Counted from the first letter of the stretch, positions 36,501-47,231 are shown. The stretch: DNA of 64,000 nt from Methanofollis formosanus (GCF_019633745.1 NZ_CP037968.1:2672789-2736788), one strand, 5' to 3'. A program made the numbers and translations. The notes: a model not told the origin generated them from the letters alone.

Positions 36501-39500
36501 GATCTCGACCCATGCTGCACTGAGTTCCCCACACGCGTGGGGATGAACCGATCGCCGAGTTTCAGGAGAGTGCCGGGACTGGGAGTTCCCCACACGCGTG
36601 GGGATGAACCGGCCCGTCTGGCCGGGCAAAACTCGACGCACCTGAGTTCCCCACACGCGTGGGGATGAACCGAGCCGGGCCGCCAGGGTTGGATCGTCTG
36701 GTGCGAGTTCCCCACACGCGTGGGGATGAACCGCACAGGGGGGACTGAGGCGTGGGATACGGTGAGAGTTCCCCACACGCGTGGGGATGAACCGAAAGGG
36801 GGGCTTGTCGTGGCTCTGCTACCTGTGAGTTCCCCACACGCGTGGGGATGAACCGAGGAATGAGGTTATTTGGGAGGGGCAACCCAAGAGTTCCCCACAC
36901 GCGTGGGGATGAACCGGATAGCAACAACCTGTCTGAGAACCAGTTTCTGAGTTCCCCACACGCGTGGGGATGAACCGTGATCGGATGAACAACCAGGAAA
37001 AACACACGCGAGTTCCCCACACGCGTGGGGATGAACCGAGGTTGCGGGGCATCGCTCACCTCAGGCCGAAGAGTTCCCCACACGCGTGGGGATGAACCGA
37101 GGGCGAGATAACCTGGGAAGTCGAGGAGAAGGAGTTCCCCACACGCGTGGGGATGAACCGGTCCCGTTCGTCGATTCCGGAGGAGAGACACCGAGTTCCC
37201 CACACGCGTGGGGATGAACCGACGCACTCGGACTCACCGCCGACGAGGTCGCCGAGTTCCCCACACGCGTGGGGATGAACCGACTCTCCCGAGAGCCTGT
37301 AGAGCCTGCACATAGAGTTCCCCACACGCGTGGGGATGAACCGGCACTGGGAGGCCCCGTTCGACCGCGGCCGCGGAGTTCCCCACACGCGTGGGGATGA
37401 ACCGCGCCACGAGGCCCAGAACGCCGGAAGCATCGAGAGTTCCCCACACGCGTGGGGATGAACCGCGCGGACGGTCCAGAAGAGTTCAGCGAACCCAGAG
37501 TTCCCCACACGCGTGGGGATGAACCGCGCGGACGGTCCAGAAGAGTTCAGCGAACCCAGAGTTCCCCACACGCGTGGGGATGAACCGGCGGCGGTGCAAA
37601 ACCTCGACGAGTGGCGCACGAGTTCCCCACACGCGTGGGGATGAACCGGCACGCGACCGGGAGATCAGGGCGGCGGAGCAGAGTTCCCCACACGCGTGGG
37701 GATGAACCGTCATGGGGAGATTTTAGCGGGGGCGGTGGAAAGAGTTCCCCACACGCGTGGGGATGAACCGGTTCAATAAAAAAAGGCATGTGAGGTCACC
37801 CCGAGTTCCCCACACGCGTGGGGATGAACCGAGCGCCCCCGAGGGCGCCACGTTCTGAGCTTCGAGTTCCCCACACGCGTGGGGATGAACCGAGGCGCTG
37901 CCACAGTGTCGGCGCCGCGTCGGGGAGTTCCCCACACGCGTGGGGATGAACCGATCCCCCTCGATGATCTCATAGTAGGTGCTCAGAGTTCCCCACACGC
38001 GTGGGGATGAACCGGCGACGACCCTCGACGGCAAGCCCGACGCGGCGAGTTCCCCACACGCGTGGGGATGAACCGGCGACTGCTGCTTGCTCTTCAGGCG
38101 TCGGATGGAGTTCCCCACACGCGTGGGGATGAACCGAGGATGACGGTGACCGGACCAAAGTAGTGGACGAGTTCCCCACACGCGTGGGGATGAACCTACG
38201 CCTCGAACTCGACGATGCTGAAGAACTGCGAGTTCCCCACACGCGTGGGGATGAACCGTGTTCCATACCATAGCGCACCACCCTATTTCGGAGTTCCCCA
38301 CACGCGTGGGGATGAACCGGCGCTTCTGAAGGTCTTCGTTTCCCATAGCAGGAGTTCCCCACACGCGTGGGGATGAACCGAGATGGCAGAGTCTCTCGGC
38401 TCGAAACTCCTCGAGTTCCCCACACGCGTGGGGATGAACCGTCCTGTTTGCCGACGGGCGGCGGGTCGAGGGTGAGTTCCCCACACGCGTGGGGATGAAC
38501 CGGGGAAGCACAGATTGTCGAAAAGAAATGATTTGAGTTCCCCACACGCGTGGGGATGAACCGTCCACCGTGGCCTGGCCGTCTGCCTGGCGGTCGAGTT
38601 CCCCACACGCGTGGGGATGAACCGGCGAGGGCGATCTCCTCTGCCTCCTCAGGGGAGAGTTCCCCACACGCGTGGGGATGAACCGCGGCTCGATCTCGTA
38701 CGTGGCAGATCCCTACTGAGTTCCCCACACGCGTGGGGATGAACCGGTAGTCCTCCGTCGTCGCGCTGCACCGGGCCGGAGTTCCCCACACGCGTGGGGA
38801 TGAACCGAACTGGCTCGCGATCATCTCCCCGAACCCCTCGAGTTCCCCACACGCGTGGGGATGAACCGATCCGGGGCGCGGCCGGCACCTATTTCCGGCG
38901 GAGTTCCCCACACGCGTGGGGATGAACCGTACGCCTGCGTCTGCCATCTCAGATCACCCCCGAGTTCCCCACACGCGTGGGGATGAACCGTGGCCGGGCC
39001 GCTCGCACGACCGGATCTCCAGGAGTTCCCCACACGCGTGGGGATGAACCGTCTGCGGAGGGATGGGGGGTTGGCGGGAGGGGGAGTTCCCCACACGCGT
39101 GGGGATGAACCGCCCTCCGAGCGTGATATACTCTTTATTTTTAGGAGTTCCCCACACGCGTGGGGATGAACCGACGCAGCCGCCGCAATCCAGGTGCTCG
39201 ACGCGGAGTTCCCCACACGCGTGGGGATGAACCGAACAGAGAAGGTGAAGAAACGTGACAGAAACAGAGTTCCCCACACGCGTGGGGATGAACCGCGGTC
39301 GAAGCGGCGGATCGTCTCCCTCGACGCGAGTTCCCCACACGCGTGGGGATGAACCGCTCCTGGAGGAACGCCGGACCCCACTCGGCCCGAGTTCCCCACA
39401 CGCGTGGGGATGAACCGTATTCGGCCTCTGAGAGGCAGTATCCCACATTGAGTTCCCCACACGCGTGGGGATGAACCGGCCTGCCTCAGTGAGGACGCCG

Positions 39501-42041
39501 GCGAGGTCGCGAGTTCCCCACACGCGTGGGGATGAACCGAGAGATCGGTATTTCTGGGGCGAGACGACGATGAGTTCCCCACACGCGTGGGGATGAACCG
39601 GCGCTGAGCGGCAGTCTGACTCTCCCGGATCTGAGTTCCCCACACGCGTGGGGATGAACCGACTGCTCACTTCACGCTCTTTTTCCAGACCTAGAGTTCC
39701 CCACACGCGTGGGGATGAACCGAGGCATAAAATGTCAGAAACAGGTTTGAACGGGAGTTCCCCACACGCGTGGGGATGAACCGATGTTCGTTCCCGGCAC
39801 CGGAATCCCGACCGTGAGTTCCCCACACGCGTGGGGATGAACCGCCTCGGGCGGGCTCAGTCGTCGGAGGAGGGCTGAGTTCCCCACACGCGTGGGGATG
39901 AACCGGTGCTCTGTCTGGATTGTTTCCGCGAGTGGTGGAGTTCCCCACACGCGTGGGGATGAACCGACGTGAGCGGGGCCGGATACACTGGCAAAAAAGA
40001 GTTCCCCACACGCGTGGGGATGAACCGCGGTGCTCTGGGCGAAGGGATACCGGCAGTGGGAGTTCCCCACACGCGTGGGGATGAACCGAGAGACGCGGTA
40101 CTCGACTTCATGGCCGGCGCGAGTTCCCCACACGCGTGGGGATGAACCGATACGGCTGTATCTTATCCTTCGTGTCAACGGGAGTTCCCCACACGCGTGG
40201 GGATGAACCGATGATGCACCCGGGCGACACCTCGCTCGGGGCGAGTTCCCCACACGCGTGGGGATGAACCGATCCTCGCCTTTTTCTATTGCACCGGCGA
40301 CAGGAGTTCCCCACACGCGTGGGGATGAACCGGGTCCTCATCGAAGGCGAGATCGTTCCCGACCTGAGTTCCCCACACGCGTGGGGATGAACCGGCGTCG
40401 CACCTCCTGAGGATCTCAAGGTCCCCGAGTTCCCCACACGCGTGGGGATGAACCGCACGCCGCCCTGATGCAGGACCACCCGACGCTGAGTTCCCCACAC
40501 GCGTGGGGATGAACCGACCATCGTCACCCTCCAGGACGGCGTCAGAAAGAGTTCCCCACACGCGTGGGGATGAACCGACGGGGGCCGGGCCCTATACCCT
40601 CGAGTCCGAGAGTTCCCCACACGCGTGGGGATGAACCGGAAACGTCGTACACGGGTTGCGACCCCATAGGGAGTTCCCCACACGCGTGGGGATGAACCGA
40701 TAGTGGTCTATCGCATTCTCTGGAATCGAATGAGTTCCCCACACGCGTGGGGATGAACCGGAATAAGTTCGACACCAGCACCAAACACAGCAGAGTTCCC
40801 CACACGCGTGGGGATGAACCGAGGACCGCACCACCACAAAAAAACCTCGATGTGAGTTCCCCACACGCGTGGGGATGAACCGTAGTATAGGAGGTAGCGA
40901 ATGAGCCACATAACGAGTTCCCCACACGCGTGGGGATGAACCGATCCTGGATTTGCACTGTCTCCAGCGAATCGCGAGTTCCCCACACGCGTGGGGATGA
41001 ACCGATCCTCTACCACGAGGTTCGGGAACGGTTCGGGAGTTCCCCACACGCGTGGGGATGAACCGCGGTGCCGGTGCTGTGATGGAGAACGATGTCCGAG
41101 TTCCCCACACGCGTGGGGATGAACCGGCGGCCACTGCACACTGCCGTTCTGCCCGCAAGAGTTCCCCACACGCGTGGGGATGAACCGAACGCGTCGAACT
41201 GGTTTGGCAGGATGACGACGAGTTCCCCACACGCGTGGGGATGAACCTGAGGAGCGCAACCTGCGCCTCTGAAGGATACAGAGTTCCCCACACGCGTGGG
41301 GATGAACCGATAGCGACTGAGAAATCAGACCTCAGCCACCGGAGTTCCCCACACGCGTGGGGATGAACCGTATAGAATAATATATGGAACATATAGTGAG
41401 TGGAGTTCCCCACACGCGTGGGGATGAACCGATCCTTTCTTATCGTGGTCCGGTCGCCCTGGTGAGTTCCCCACACGCGTGGGGATGAACCATTGTGACT
41501 GGCAGACGATGTAAGCCATCGTCCGAGTTCCCCACACGCGTGGGGATGAACCATTGTGACTGGCAGACGATGTAAGCCATCGTCCGAGTTCCCCACACGC
41601 GTGGGGATGAACCGCCTTCGACGGATATCAGATTGCCCCGGTATCTGAGTTCCCCACACGCGTGGGGATGAACCGACAGTTGGGACACTGCCGCGCCTCG
41701 ACCCTGGGAGTTCCCCACACGCGTGGGGATGAACCTTGAGGATCGGGTTGCCGTCCGCGTCGGTCATCGAGTTCCCCACACGCGTGGGGATGAACCGGTC
41801 TGCGGATCTGCAACGAGGAGCAGATGGCAGAGTTCCCCACACGCGTGGGGATGAACCGCTGGCAGAGTGTGCAGACGGGGGAGTAGACCAGAGTTCCCCA
41901 CACGCGTGGGGATGAACCGGTCGCATGGGCTGCCGACAAGCATGGAGCCGAGAGTTCCCCACACGCGTGGGGATGAACCGGCCCTGCGGGATCACGACGT
42001 CGCCATAACTCTGAGTTCCCCACACGCGTGGGAACGAATCG
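33594..42041 (+). CRISPR. Type I-E CRISPR array, 139 repeats and 138 spacers
   Basis: The 29-bp repeat has the core TTCCCCACACGCGTGGGGA, with GAG before it and TGAACC plus a variable last base after it. The period is 61 bp throughout (32-nt spacers) except one 33-nt spacer at 40333-40365. Repeats are otherwise nearly invariant. The last base is G in most repeats, T at 35391, 35818, 38197, 41248 and 41736, and A at 41492 and 41553. The final repeat (42013-42041) is mutated in its 3' third. Spacers 37466/37527 and 41492/41553 regions are adjacent duplicates. Orientation follows the E. coli I-E repeat, with transcription from the cas2 side. Confidence 0.98.
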
Positions 42042-42136
42042 GATGATGCTGACTCCCCCACACACCGTTCTCCAATCAGAACTATCATAAAATACCATAA
42101 ACAATATGATATTGTCTGTTCTTTGGTAGGCCGATG

Positions 42137-42165
42137 ATGTTCCCCGATCTTTCGGGGTTGAACCA
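42137..42165 (+). repeat. Decayed CRISPR repeat beyond the array end
   Basis: GTTCCCC, eight bases, GGGG and TTGAACCA reproduce the repeat layout with the same stem length but a changed loop. Its distance from the last counted repeat is 124 bp, twice 62, so one repeat between them has been lost to mutation. Confidence 0.6.
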
Positions 42166-42199
42166 TAGTGAAATTACAGATCCGGCCGCGTGACAGTAT

Positions 42200-42227
42200 T
42201 TTTTCCCCACCATGTGGGGATCACACT
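42200..42227 (+). repeat. Second decayed CRISPR repeat
   Basis: TTTTCCCCACCATGTGGGGA at 63 bp from the previous relic keeps the CCCC/GGGG stem but has one base less in the loop and a changed 3' end. It overlaps the stop codon of the exonuclease gene that runs toward it. Confidence 0.5.
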
Positions 42228-42802
42228 CCCTTTTTCCATTCCCCCGCGTCCACCAGTGCAAAAAAACATCGGGAACACGCCCGTGCATCCTCCAGCGCCC
42301 GGTGCGCCCCTTCATAGGGAGAGCCGAAGAGGGCCAGATGGAGTTCTGAAAGCGTCGGCCATTTATACCCGCCCTGCCGCCTGATGCCGCAGTACCTCGC
42401 CGAACCCCTCATCGTACACCAGCCGCGGAGCGGTTCCAACGGGTCGGCACGCCCGGTCCGTTCGCATTCTCCGGCGATGACTCGCCGGTCATAGGCAAGG
42501 TTGTGGGCGACGACCCAATCGGCCGATTCCGCTGCATCTGAAAGATCTCTCAGTGCATGCCGGAGGGGGATGCCGTCCCGCCGTGCATCGGCGGTCGTGA
42601 TGCCGTGAATCTCGGCCGCCGCCCGCGGGATCGAGAAGCCTTCGGGAAAAATGGTCGTCGTATATTCGGCCTGTGGGGTGCCGCGGCCGTCGCAGAGCAC
42701 CCATGCCAGTTCAACGAGACGGGGAGGTGCTCTCCCGTTCAAAATCCGGCCGGTCGTCTCGGTGTCGATGACGAGGACCGTGCCGGGAGATGAGTCGGGC
42801 AT
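42221..42802 (-). CDS. DEDDh 3'-5' exonuclease (DnaQ-like)
   Basis: A 193-residue stand-alone exonuclease domain. Exo I is VLVIDTETTG (Asp and Glu), Exo II is DWVVAHNLAYDRRV (Asp), and Exo III is HRALEDA (His and Asp), so it belongs to the DEDDh group. Such enzymes degrade single strands or trim 3' ends. Its end meets the distal end of the CRISPR array. DnaQ-like nucleases trim prespacers for Cas1-Cas2 in some I-E systems and can be fused to Cas2, so a role in adaptation is possible, but the gene is not in the cas operon. The start at MPDSSPG is chosen because codons upstream lack domain similarity. Confidence 0.85.
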   Translation of the reverse strand: MPDSSPGTVLVIDTETTGRILNGRAPPRLVELAWVLCDGRGTPQAEYTTTIFPEGFSIPRAAAEIHGITTADARRDGIPLRHALRDLSDAAESADWVVAHNLAYDRRVIAGECERTGRADPLEPLRGWCTMRGSARYCGIRRQGGYKWPTLSELHLALFGSPYEGAHRALEDARACSRCFFALVDAGEWKKGV

Positions 42803-42900
42803 CTTGGATGGATATGCGGGGTGGAGCGTGATATATCGATCGGCGGCGGGGTGGTCGCGACGAGAACCGTGATGAACGGCCGGGTCCAGGTTGCGTCTCT

Positions 42901-44058
42901 TCACTTTTGATCTTCGGCGACTCCGGCATGCCGGCCTGTCGTCCTGCAGAGCACCTCCTCCACCCCCTCCCTCACCCCGATCTCCCTCCTCCTCCCCCGG
43001 CCCCGGCGCACCATCTGCACATCCACCAGCCGCAGCCGCTCCAGCTTCTTCAGCCGCTCGTGAAACACCGTGTAGCTCATCTCCGCCCCCTCGCACACCC
43101 GGCCGTACACCTGCCCGGCGCCGGCCGCCCCGTCCTCCGCCCGGCCCTCGTCGAGGGCCGCCGCGAGCACCGCCCGCTCCGATGCCGACAGCCCTTCGAT
43201 CGTCACGGCGAGGTGGCGGTTCTTCGAGACCACAAAGGCGGCGAGAACGTCGCCGGCGGTCACCGTGCGCCGCCCGGCCTCCTCGGCCGCCCTCGCCGCC
43301 CGCCCGATGAGGTCCAGGCCGACGCGGAGATCGGCGGTGGCGACCGCCCGCTCGACGACGAGGTCGAGGACCGCGGGCGGCATCACCCCCGGATACAGCC
43401 CGGCCCGCACCCGGTCGCCGAGGATCGCCCGCACCTCCCCGGCGGAGTACGGCGGGAAGAAGACCTCCGCCGCCTGGAAGACCGACCGCGTGCCCGGGTC
43501 GAGGGCACGGGCGAGGTCGGCCTCGGGCGCAGAGAGGGTGAGCACCACCCCGACCCGGACCGCCGGCCAGACCTCGTGCATCCTGAGCAGCGGGGCGAGG
43601 ACGGCGTCGAGCCCGCCGTCGGCAAGGAGCCAGTGGGCGTCGTCCAGGCAGACGACGACCGCCGCCTCCCGCGCCATGAGGACATGGGCGACCTCGGACA
43701 TCAAGCGCTTGATCGAGACCCCGGAGGTCGGCGGGGCATGGCCGACGAGCACCCGGAAGATCTCGGCGACGACCGCAAACAGACTCTTCTCGACCTGGCA
43801 GGAGACGAGCACCGGCACCACCTGCGTCGTCGTCTCCTCCACCTCGGCGAAGAGCAGCCTGATCGCCGTCGTCTTGCCGGTGCCAGGCACCCCGCGGAGC
43901 ACGGCGTGCTGCGGGCGGTAGCCCGCGAAGGCCGGGCGGAGGGCGAAGGCGAGGGCCTCGAGCTGCGTGTCGCGGTGGTTGAAGACCTCAGGGAGATGAG
44001 CGGACTCAAAAACCGCAGGGTCGCGGAAGAGCGTCTGGTCGGCGGTGAGGGGTTTCAT
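42901..44058 (-). CDS. cdc6: Orc1/Cdc6-type replication initiator
   Basis: A 385-residue AAA+ ATPase. FNHRDTQLEALAFAL is the family N-terminal motif, Walker A is GVPGTGKT (56-63), Walker B is VVVCLDDAH (D139, D140). The C-terminal third is a winged-helix domain (SASERAVLAAALDEG, SYTVFHERLKKLERLRLVD). Archaeal Orc1/Cdc6 proteins bind origin boxes and load the MCM helicase. Genomes of this group have several copies and their origins often lie beside the gene; I could not identify origin boxes with confidence. The start MKPLTADQTLF fits known proteins better than the longer frame. Confidence 0.88.
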   Translation of the reverse strand: MKPLTADQTLFRDPAVFESAHLPEVFNHRDTQLEALAFALRPAFAGYRPQHAVLRGVPGTGKTTAIRLLFAEVEETTTQVVPVLVSCQVEKSLFAVVAEIFRVLVGHAPPTSGVSIKRLMSEVAHVLMAREAAVVVCLDDAHWLLADGGLDAVLAPLLRMHEVWPAVRVGVVLTLSAPEADLARALDPGTRSVFQAAEVFFPPYSAGEVRAILGDRVRAGLYPGVMPPAVLDLVVERAVATADLRVGLDLIGRAARAAEEAGRRTVTAGDVLAAFVVSKNRHLAVTIEGLSASERAVLAAALDEGRAEDGAAGAGQVYGRVCEGAEMSYTVFHERLKKLERLRLVDVQMVRRGRGRRREIGVREGVEEVLCRTTGRHAGVAEDQK

Positions 44059-44187
44059 GCGGAGGGGTGGCCGCCAGAGGATATAGAGGTGGGCCGTGCG
44101 TGCGGGGTGAAAGTGAAGGGCCGGGGGACCGCGGCAGAAAATCACCCGGGAAAATATCCCGGATCAAAATAAAAAGGCATTATATTG

Positions 44188-44601
44188 ATGAAACGAATGA
44201 AAGCACATATGAAATCCGATCCATACCCCATGCCCGGAGAGTTCGGGAGAACGTCCACGGCCCAGGCCCCGGACGAGTCCCTCGCCGAATGGGCCGAACG
44301 AGGCGGCCCCCACCTCCGGAAGATCCTGGAAGGGGCTCTCTGTTCCTCGTCCGTGCCGAAAACTCCCGCCCCCACTCCGGCGGACGATAAGACCATACCG
44401 AAATATCCGAAACGAACAGGCGGGCCGCCGTCGCGGAGAAGCCTGCTGGCAAGGCTGAGGGACTACGACGAGTGGCCGGAAGACGAAGGATACGATGACG
44501 ACGACGGTGAAGGGTACGACGAGACGGTCGGGTCGATGGGGTACGGCAGTTTCTGGTACGAGAACTACGACGAGATCTATGACTCCATGGCCAGCAGGTA
44601 A
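44188..44601 (+). CDS. Hypothetical acidic small protein
   Basis: A 137-residue protein without recognised domain. The N-terminal two thirds are polar with Pro/Thr-rich linker (KTPAPTPADDKTIPKYP); the C-terminus is very acidic and aromatic (DEWPEDEGYDDDDGEGYDE, then FWYENYDEIYD). It is divergent from cdc6 and could interact with basic proteins or nucleic-acid enzymes as a DNA mimic. There is no clear ribosome-binding site, but AAAATAAAAAGG lies 15-20 bp upstream. Codon usage is normal for the genome, and I am moderately sure it is a gene. Confidence 0.5.
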   Translation: MKRMKAHMKSDPYPMPGEFGRTSTAQAPDESLAEWAERGGPHLRKILEGALCSSSVPKTPAPTPADDKTIPKYPKRTGGPPSRRSLLARLRDYDEWPEDEGYDDDDGEGYDETVGSMGYGSFWYENYDEIYDSMASR

Positions 44602-44607
44602 CCCCGT

Positions 44608-44751
44608 TTACACCCGTTCCTGCTGATACGAGATCGCCCTCTCCTCCGCCCCGGTCCAGGTCGGCGTCATCCCGACCGCGAGCCGATTGCGCGGGTTGAC
44701 GTTCTCGTCGTTTCTCGCCACATCGTCGAGGCTGACGCAGTAGACGCGGTC
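44608..44751 (-). pseudogene. Possible C-terminal gene relic
   Basis: In one minus-strand frame the DNA reads [20 protein letters not shown], then [20 protein letters not shown] and a short tail before a stop. The composition looks like real protein, yet no start lies upstream and the frame then runs antisense to the UspA gene. I do not recognise the family. Confidence 0.25.
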
Positions 44752-44801
44752 GGGCTCTCTCTCTCGTGCCCGGCAAAGGTGTTGATCGCCCCTGCCGCCC
44801 C

Positions 44802-45224
44802 TCACTTCACGATCATCACCGGACACGCCGCGAGCTGCGCCGTCTTCTGGCTGACGCTCCCCATGACGACGCCCTGGAGGGCGCCGAGCCCCCGGCTCCC
44901 GATGACGATCAGGTCGGCCCCGACCTTCCCGGCGGCCGCGAGGATCTCGCTCGTCGGGTCGCCCATCCCGACCTCCAGGGTGTACGGGACGCCCGCCCCC
45001 TCGATGAGGGAGAGGACCGGGCCCGCGACCGTCCGGGCGTCCTCCTCCAGGAGGGCGTGGACGTCGAAGTTCGCCTTCACGACCCTGGACTGTGCGGGCG
45101 GGGCGGCGACGTACACGACCGCGAGCGACGCCTCCGGCAGGGCCGCCACCAGACCAACGGCACTCTCGGCCGCCCGTATGGCATTCTCCGAGCCGTCCAC
45201 TGCAAGAAGAACCGAATGAAACAT
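44802..45224 (-). CDS. Universal stress protein, UspA family
   Basis: A 140-residue single-domain Usp: [20 protein letters not shown] at the N-terminus and [20 protein letters not shown] as the ATP-binding G-x2-G-x9-G(S/T) loop at the C-terminus, which puts it in the ATP-binding group. Usp proteins help cells survive stress and often accompany transporters. Here the gene is divergent from a SulP transporter, with about 150 bp between the starts; a shared regulatory region is possible. Confidence 0.92.
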   Translation of the reverse strand: MFHSVLLAVDGSENAIRAAESAVGLVAALPEASLAVVYVAAPPAQSRVVKANFDVHALLEEDARTVAGPVLSLIEGAGVPYTLEVGMGDPTSEILAAAGKVGADLIVIGSRGLGALQGVVMGSVSQKTAQLAACPVMIVK

Positions 45225-45373
45225 GACAACCTCGTGTGGCATAAAGAGCAACGCCCGGGCTTAAAACCGTGCCGACCCGGAAACCTTGAAGTCTGCCGGC
45301 GCCCTTATATATTGCCACCTGCGGCCCGGCCGCCCTGCACCCGGACCGCCACCCGAAACCCCGAGGACTGACC

Positions 45374-46828
45374 GTGAATCTACCCATCACCCCGAATCTG
45401 CCCGCGCTCAAGCAGGCCTGGCTCTCCAACATCCGCGGCGACACCCTGGCCGGGATGACCGTCGCCCTGGCCCTCATCCCTGAGGCGATCGCCTTCTCGA
45501 TCATCGCCGGCGTCGACCCGATGGTCGGGCTGTACGCCTCCTTCTGCATCGCCGTGGTCATCGCCTTCGCCGGCGGGCGGCCGGGCATGATCTCCGCGGC
45601 CACCGGGTCGATGGCCCTGGTGATGGTCATCCTGGTCCGCGACTACGGGCTCGAGTATCTCCTCGCGGCGACCGTCCTCACCGGCGCGATCCAGGTCGCC
45701 CTCGGCCGCCTCAAGGTCGGGCGGTTCATCAGGTTCATCCCGTACTCGGTGGTGCTCGGGTTCGTCAACTCCCTTGCGATCCTCATCTTCCTGGCCCAGG
45801 TGCCCTTCCTCATCGGCGCCCCTCCGGCGGTCTACGTCATCGCGGCGGCGACCGTCGCCACCATCGTCCTCCTCCCCCGCCTCACCACGGCCGTCCCGCC
45901 GGCGCTCGTCGCCATCGTCGCGGCGACGGCCGCGGCCATCGCTCTGGACCTCGACGTCCTCACCGTCGGCGGGATGGGTGCGATCACGCAGACCCTCCCG
46001 GCCTTCCACCTGCCGGCCGTCCCGCTCACCCTCGAGACGCTCCTCATCATCCTGCCGTACTCGGTGACGCTCGTCATCGTCGGGATCATCGAGTCCCTCC
46101 TCACCGCCTCGATCCTCGACGAGATGACCGACACCGGGAGCGACAAGGACCGGGAGGTGCAGGGGCAGGGGCTTGCCAACTGTGTCGCCGGGTTCTTCGG
46201 CGGGATGGCCGGGTGCGCCATGATCGGGCAGTCGGTGATCAACGTCAAGTCAGGCGGGTCGGGCCGGCTCTCGACGCTGGTCGCCGGGCTCTTCCTGATG
46301 GTGCTCATCATCGTCTTCGGCGACATCGTCGCCCGGATCCCGATGGCCGCCCTGGTCGGGGTGATGGTCATGGTCGCGGTCGGCACCTTCGAGTGGCAGT
46401 CTCTTCGAGATCTCCCCAGGATCCCGCGGGGCGACGCGGCGGTGATGCTCCTCACCATCGCCATCGTCGTCACCACCCACGACCTCGCGAAGGGCGTCAT
46501 CGCCGGCGTCGTCCTCGCCGCCCTGATCTTCGGGTGGAAGATCTCGGTCATCTCCGCGACCGCCGCCACGCGGGAGGACGGGGTGAAGGTCTATACCGTG
46601 AAGGGCCAGCTCTTCTTCGGGACGATGGCGGGCTTCCTGGACCTCTTCGACTATGCCGGCGACCCGCCGGAGGTGCGGATCGACTTCTCGCACTCGCATA
46701 TCTGGGACCAGTCCGGGGTCGAGGCGATCACCCGCGTCGTCCACCGCTACCAGCAGCAGGGCAAATCGGTGTACGTCATCGGGCTCAACCCGGAGAGCCA
46801 GGAGACGCTGGATAGGGGCTTTTCCTGA
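45374..46828 (+). CDS. SulP family anion transporter with STAS domain
   Basis: The 484-residue protein has ten to twelve hydrophobic segments in residues 20-390, beginning with the SulP signature [21 protein letters not shown]-terminal STAS domain (about 395-484) has [19 protein letters not shown]. SulP members carry sulfate or bicarbonate; sequence alone does not decide, though short prokaryotic forms like this are often bicarbonate transporters. The start is a GTG (V-N-L-P-I) twelve bases behind a GAGGAC box. Length is slightly short, the STAS domain being compact. Confidence 0.9.
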   Translation: MNLPITPNLPALKQAWLSNIRGDTLAGMTVALALIPEAIAFSIIAGVDPMVGLYASFCIAVVIAFAGGRPGMISAATGSMALVMVILVRDYGLEYLLAATVLTGAIQVALGRLKVGRFIRFIPYSVVLGFVNSLAILIFLAQVPFLIGAPPAVYVIAAATVATIVLLPRLTTAVPPALVAIVAATAAAIALDLDVLTVGGMGAITQTLPAFHLPAVPLTLETLLIILPYSVTLVIVGIIESLLTASILDEMTDTGSDKDREVQGQGLANCVAGFFGGMAGCAMIGQSVINVKSGGSGRLSTLVAGLFLMVLIIVFGDIVARIPMAALVGVMVMVAVGTFEWQSLRDLPRIPRGDAAVMLLTIAIVVTTHDLAKGVIAGVVLAALIFGWKISVISATAATREDGVKVYTVKGQLFFGTMAGFLDLFDYAGDPPEVRIDFSHSHIWDQSGVEAITRVVHRYQQQGKSVYVIGLNPESQETLDRGFS

Positions 46829-46847
46829 ACCGATTGAAAAAAAGAGA

Positions 46848-47231
46848 TCAGGACGGGGCCATCTGGTGCAGCCCGAGGATGTTCCCCTCGGTGTCCCTGA
46901 ACCAGGCGGTCCTCGCGTCGCCGGGTTTCCCGGCGATCCCGTTCACGGTCTTCAGGTCGGGCAGGTCGTACTCCACGAAGACGACCCCCTTGTTCCTGAG
47001 GGCCTCCACTTCGGCCTCGATGTCGGCGACCATGAACGCCGCGACGGTGTGGTCGGCCTTCGTCGGGCCGCGCCGGTAGATGTACAGCACGGTCCCTTCC
47101 CCGCAATCGAAGAAGACCCCATCTTCATCGGTATCGACGACCTCCAGTCCGAGCGTCTTTTCGTAGAACGCGCGTGCACGGCCGAGATCCACGACCGGTA
47201 GCGTCGGTGCGACTCCCATCTTCGACAACAT
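46848..47231 (-). CDS. VOC family (glyoxalase/bleomycin-resistance fold) protein
   Basis: A 127-residue protein with two beta-alpha-beta-beta-beta modules: APTLPVVDLGRARAFYEKTL and DHTVAAFMVADIEAEVEALR, ending in WFRDTEGNILGLHQM, where the Glu-G-N end is typical. VOC proteins bind a metal for isomerase, dioxygenase or drug-binding functions; I cannot tell which. It is convergent with the SulP gene, 19 bp apart. Start at MLSKMG is preceded by a purine-rich stretch. Confidence 0.87.
   Translation of the reverse strand: MLSKMGVAPTLPVVDLGRARAFYEKTLGLEVVDTDEDGVFFDCGEGTVLYIYRRGPTKADHTVAAFMVADIEAEVEALRNKGVVFVEYDLPDLKTVNGIAGKPGDARTAWFRDTEGNILGLHQMAPS

Noticed and set aside
44059-44187. Possible replication origin beside the Orc1/Cdc6 gene
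   Set aside because: I could not find convincing origin recognition boxes or an AT-rich unwinding stretch here.
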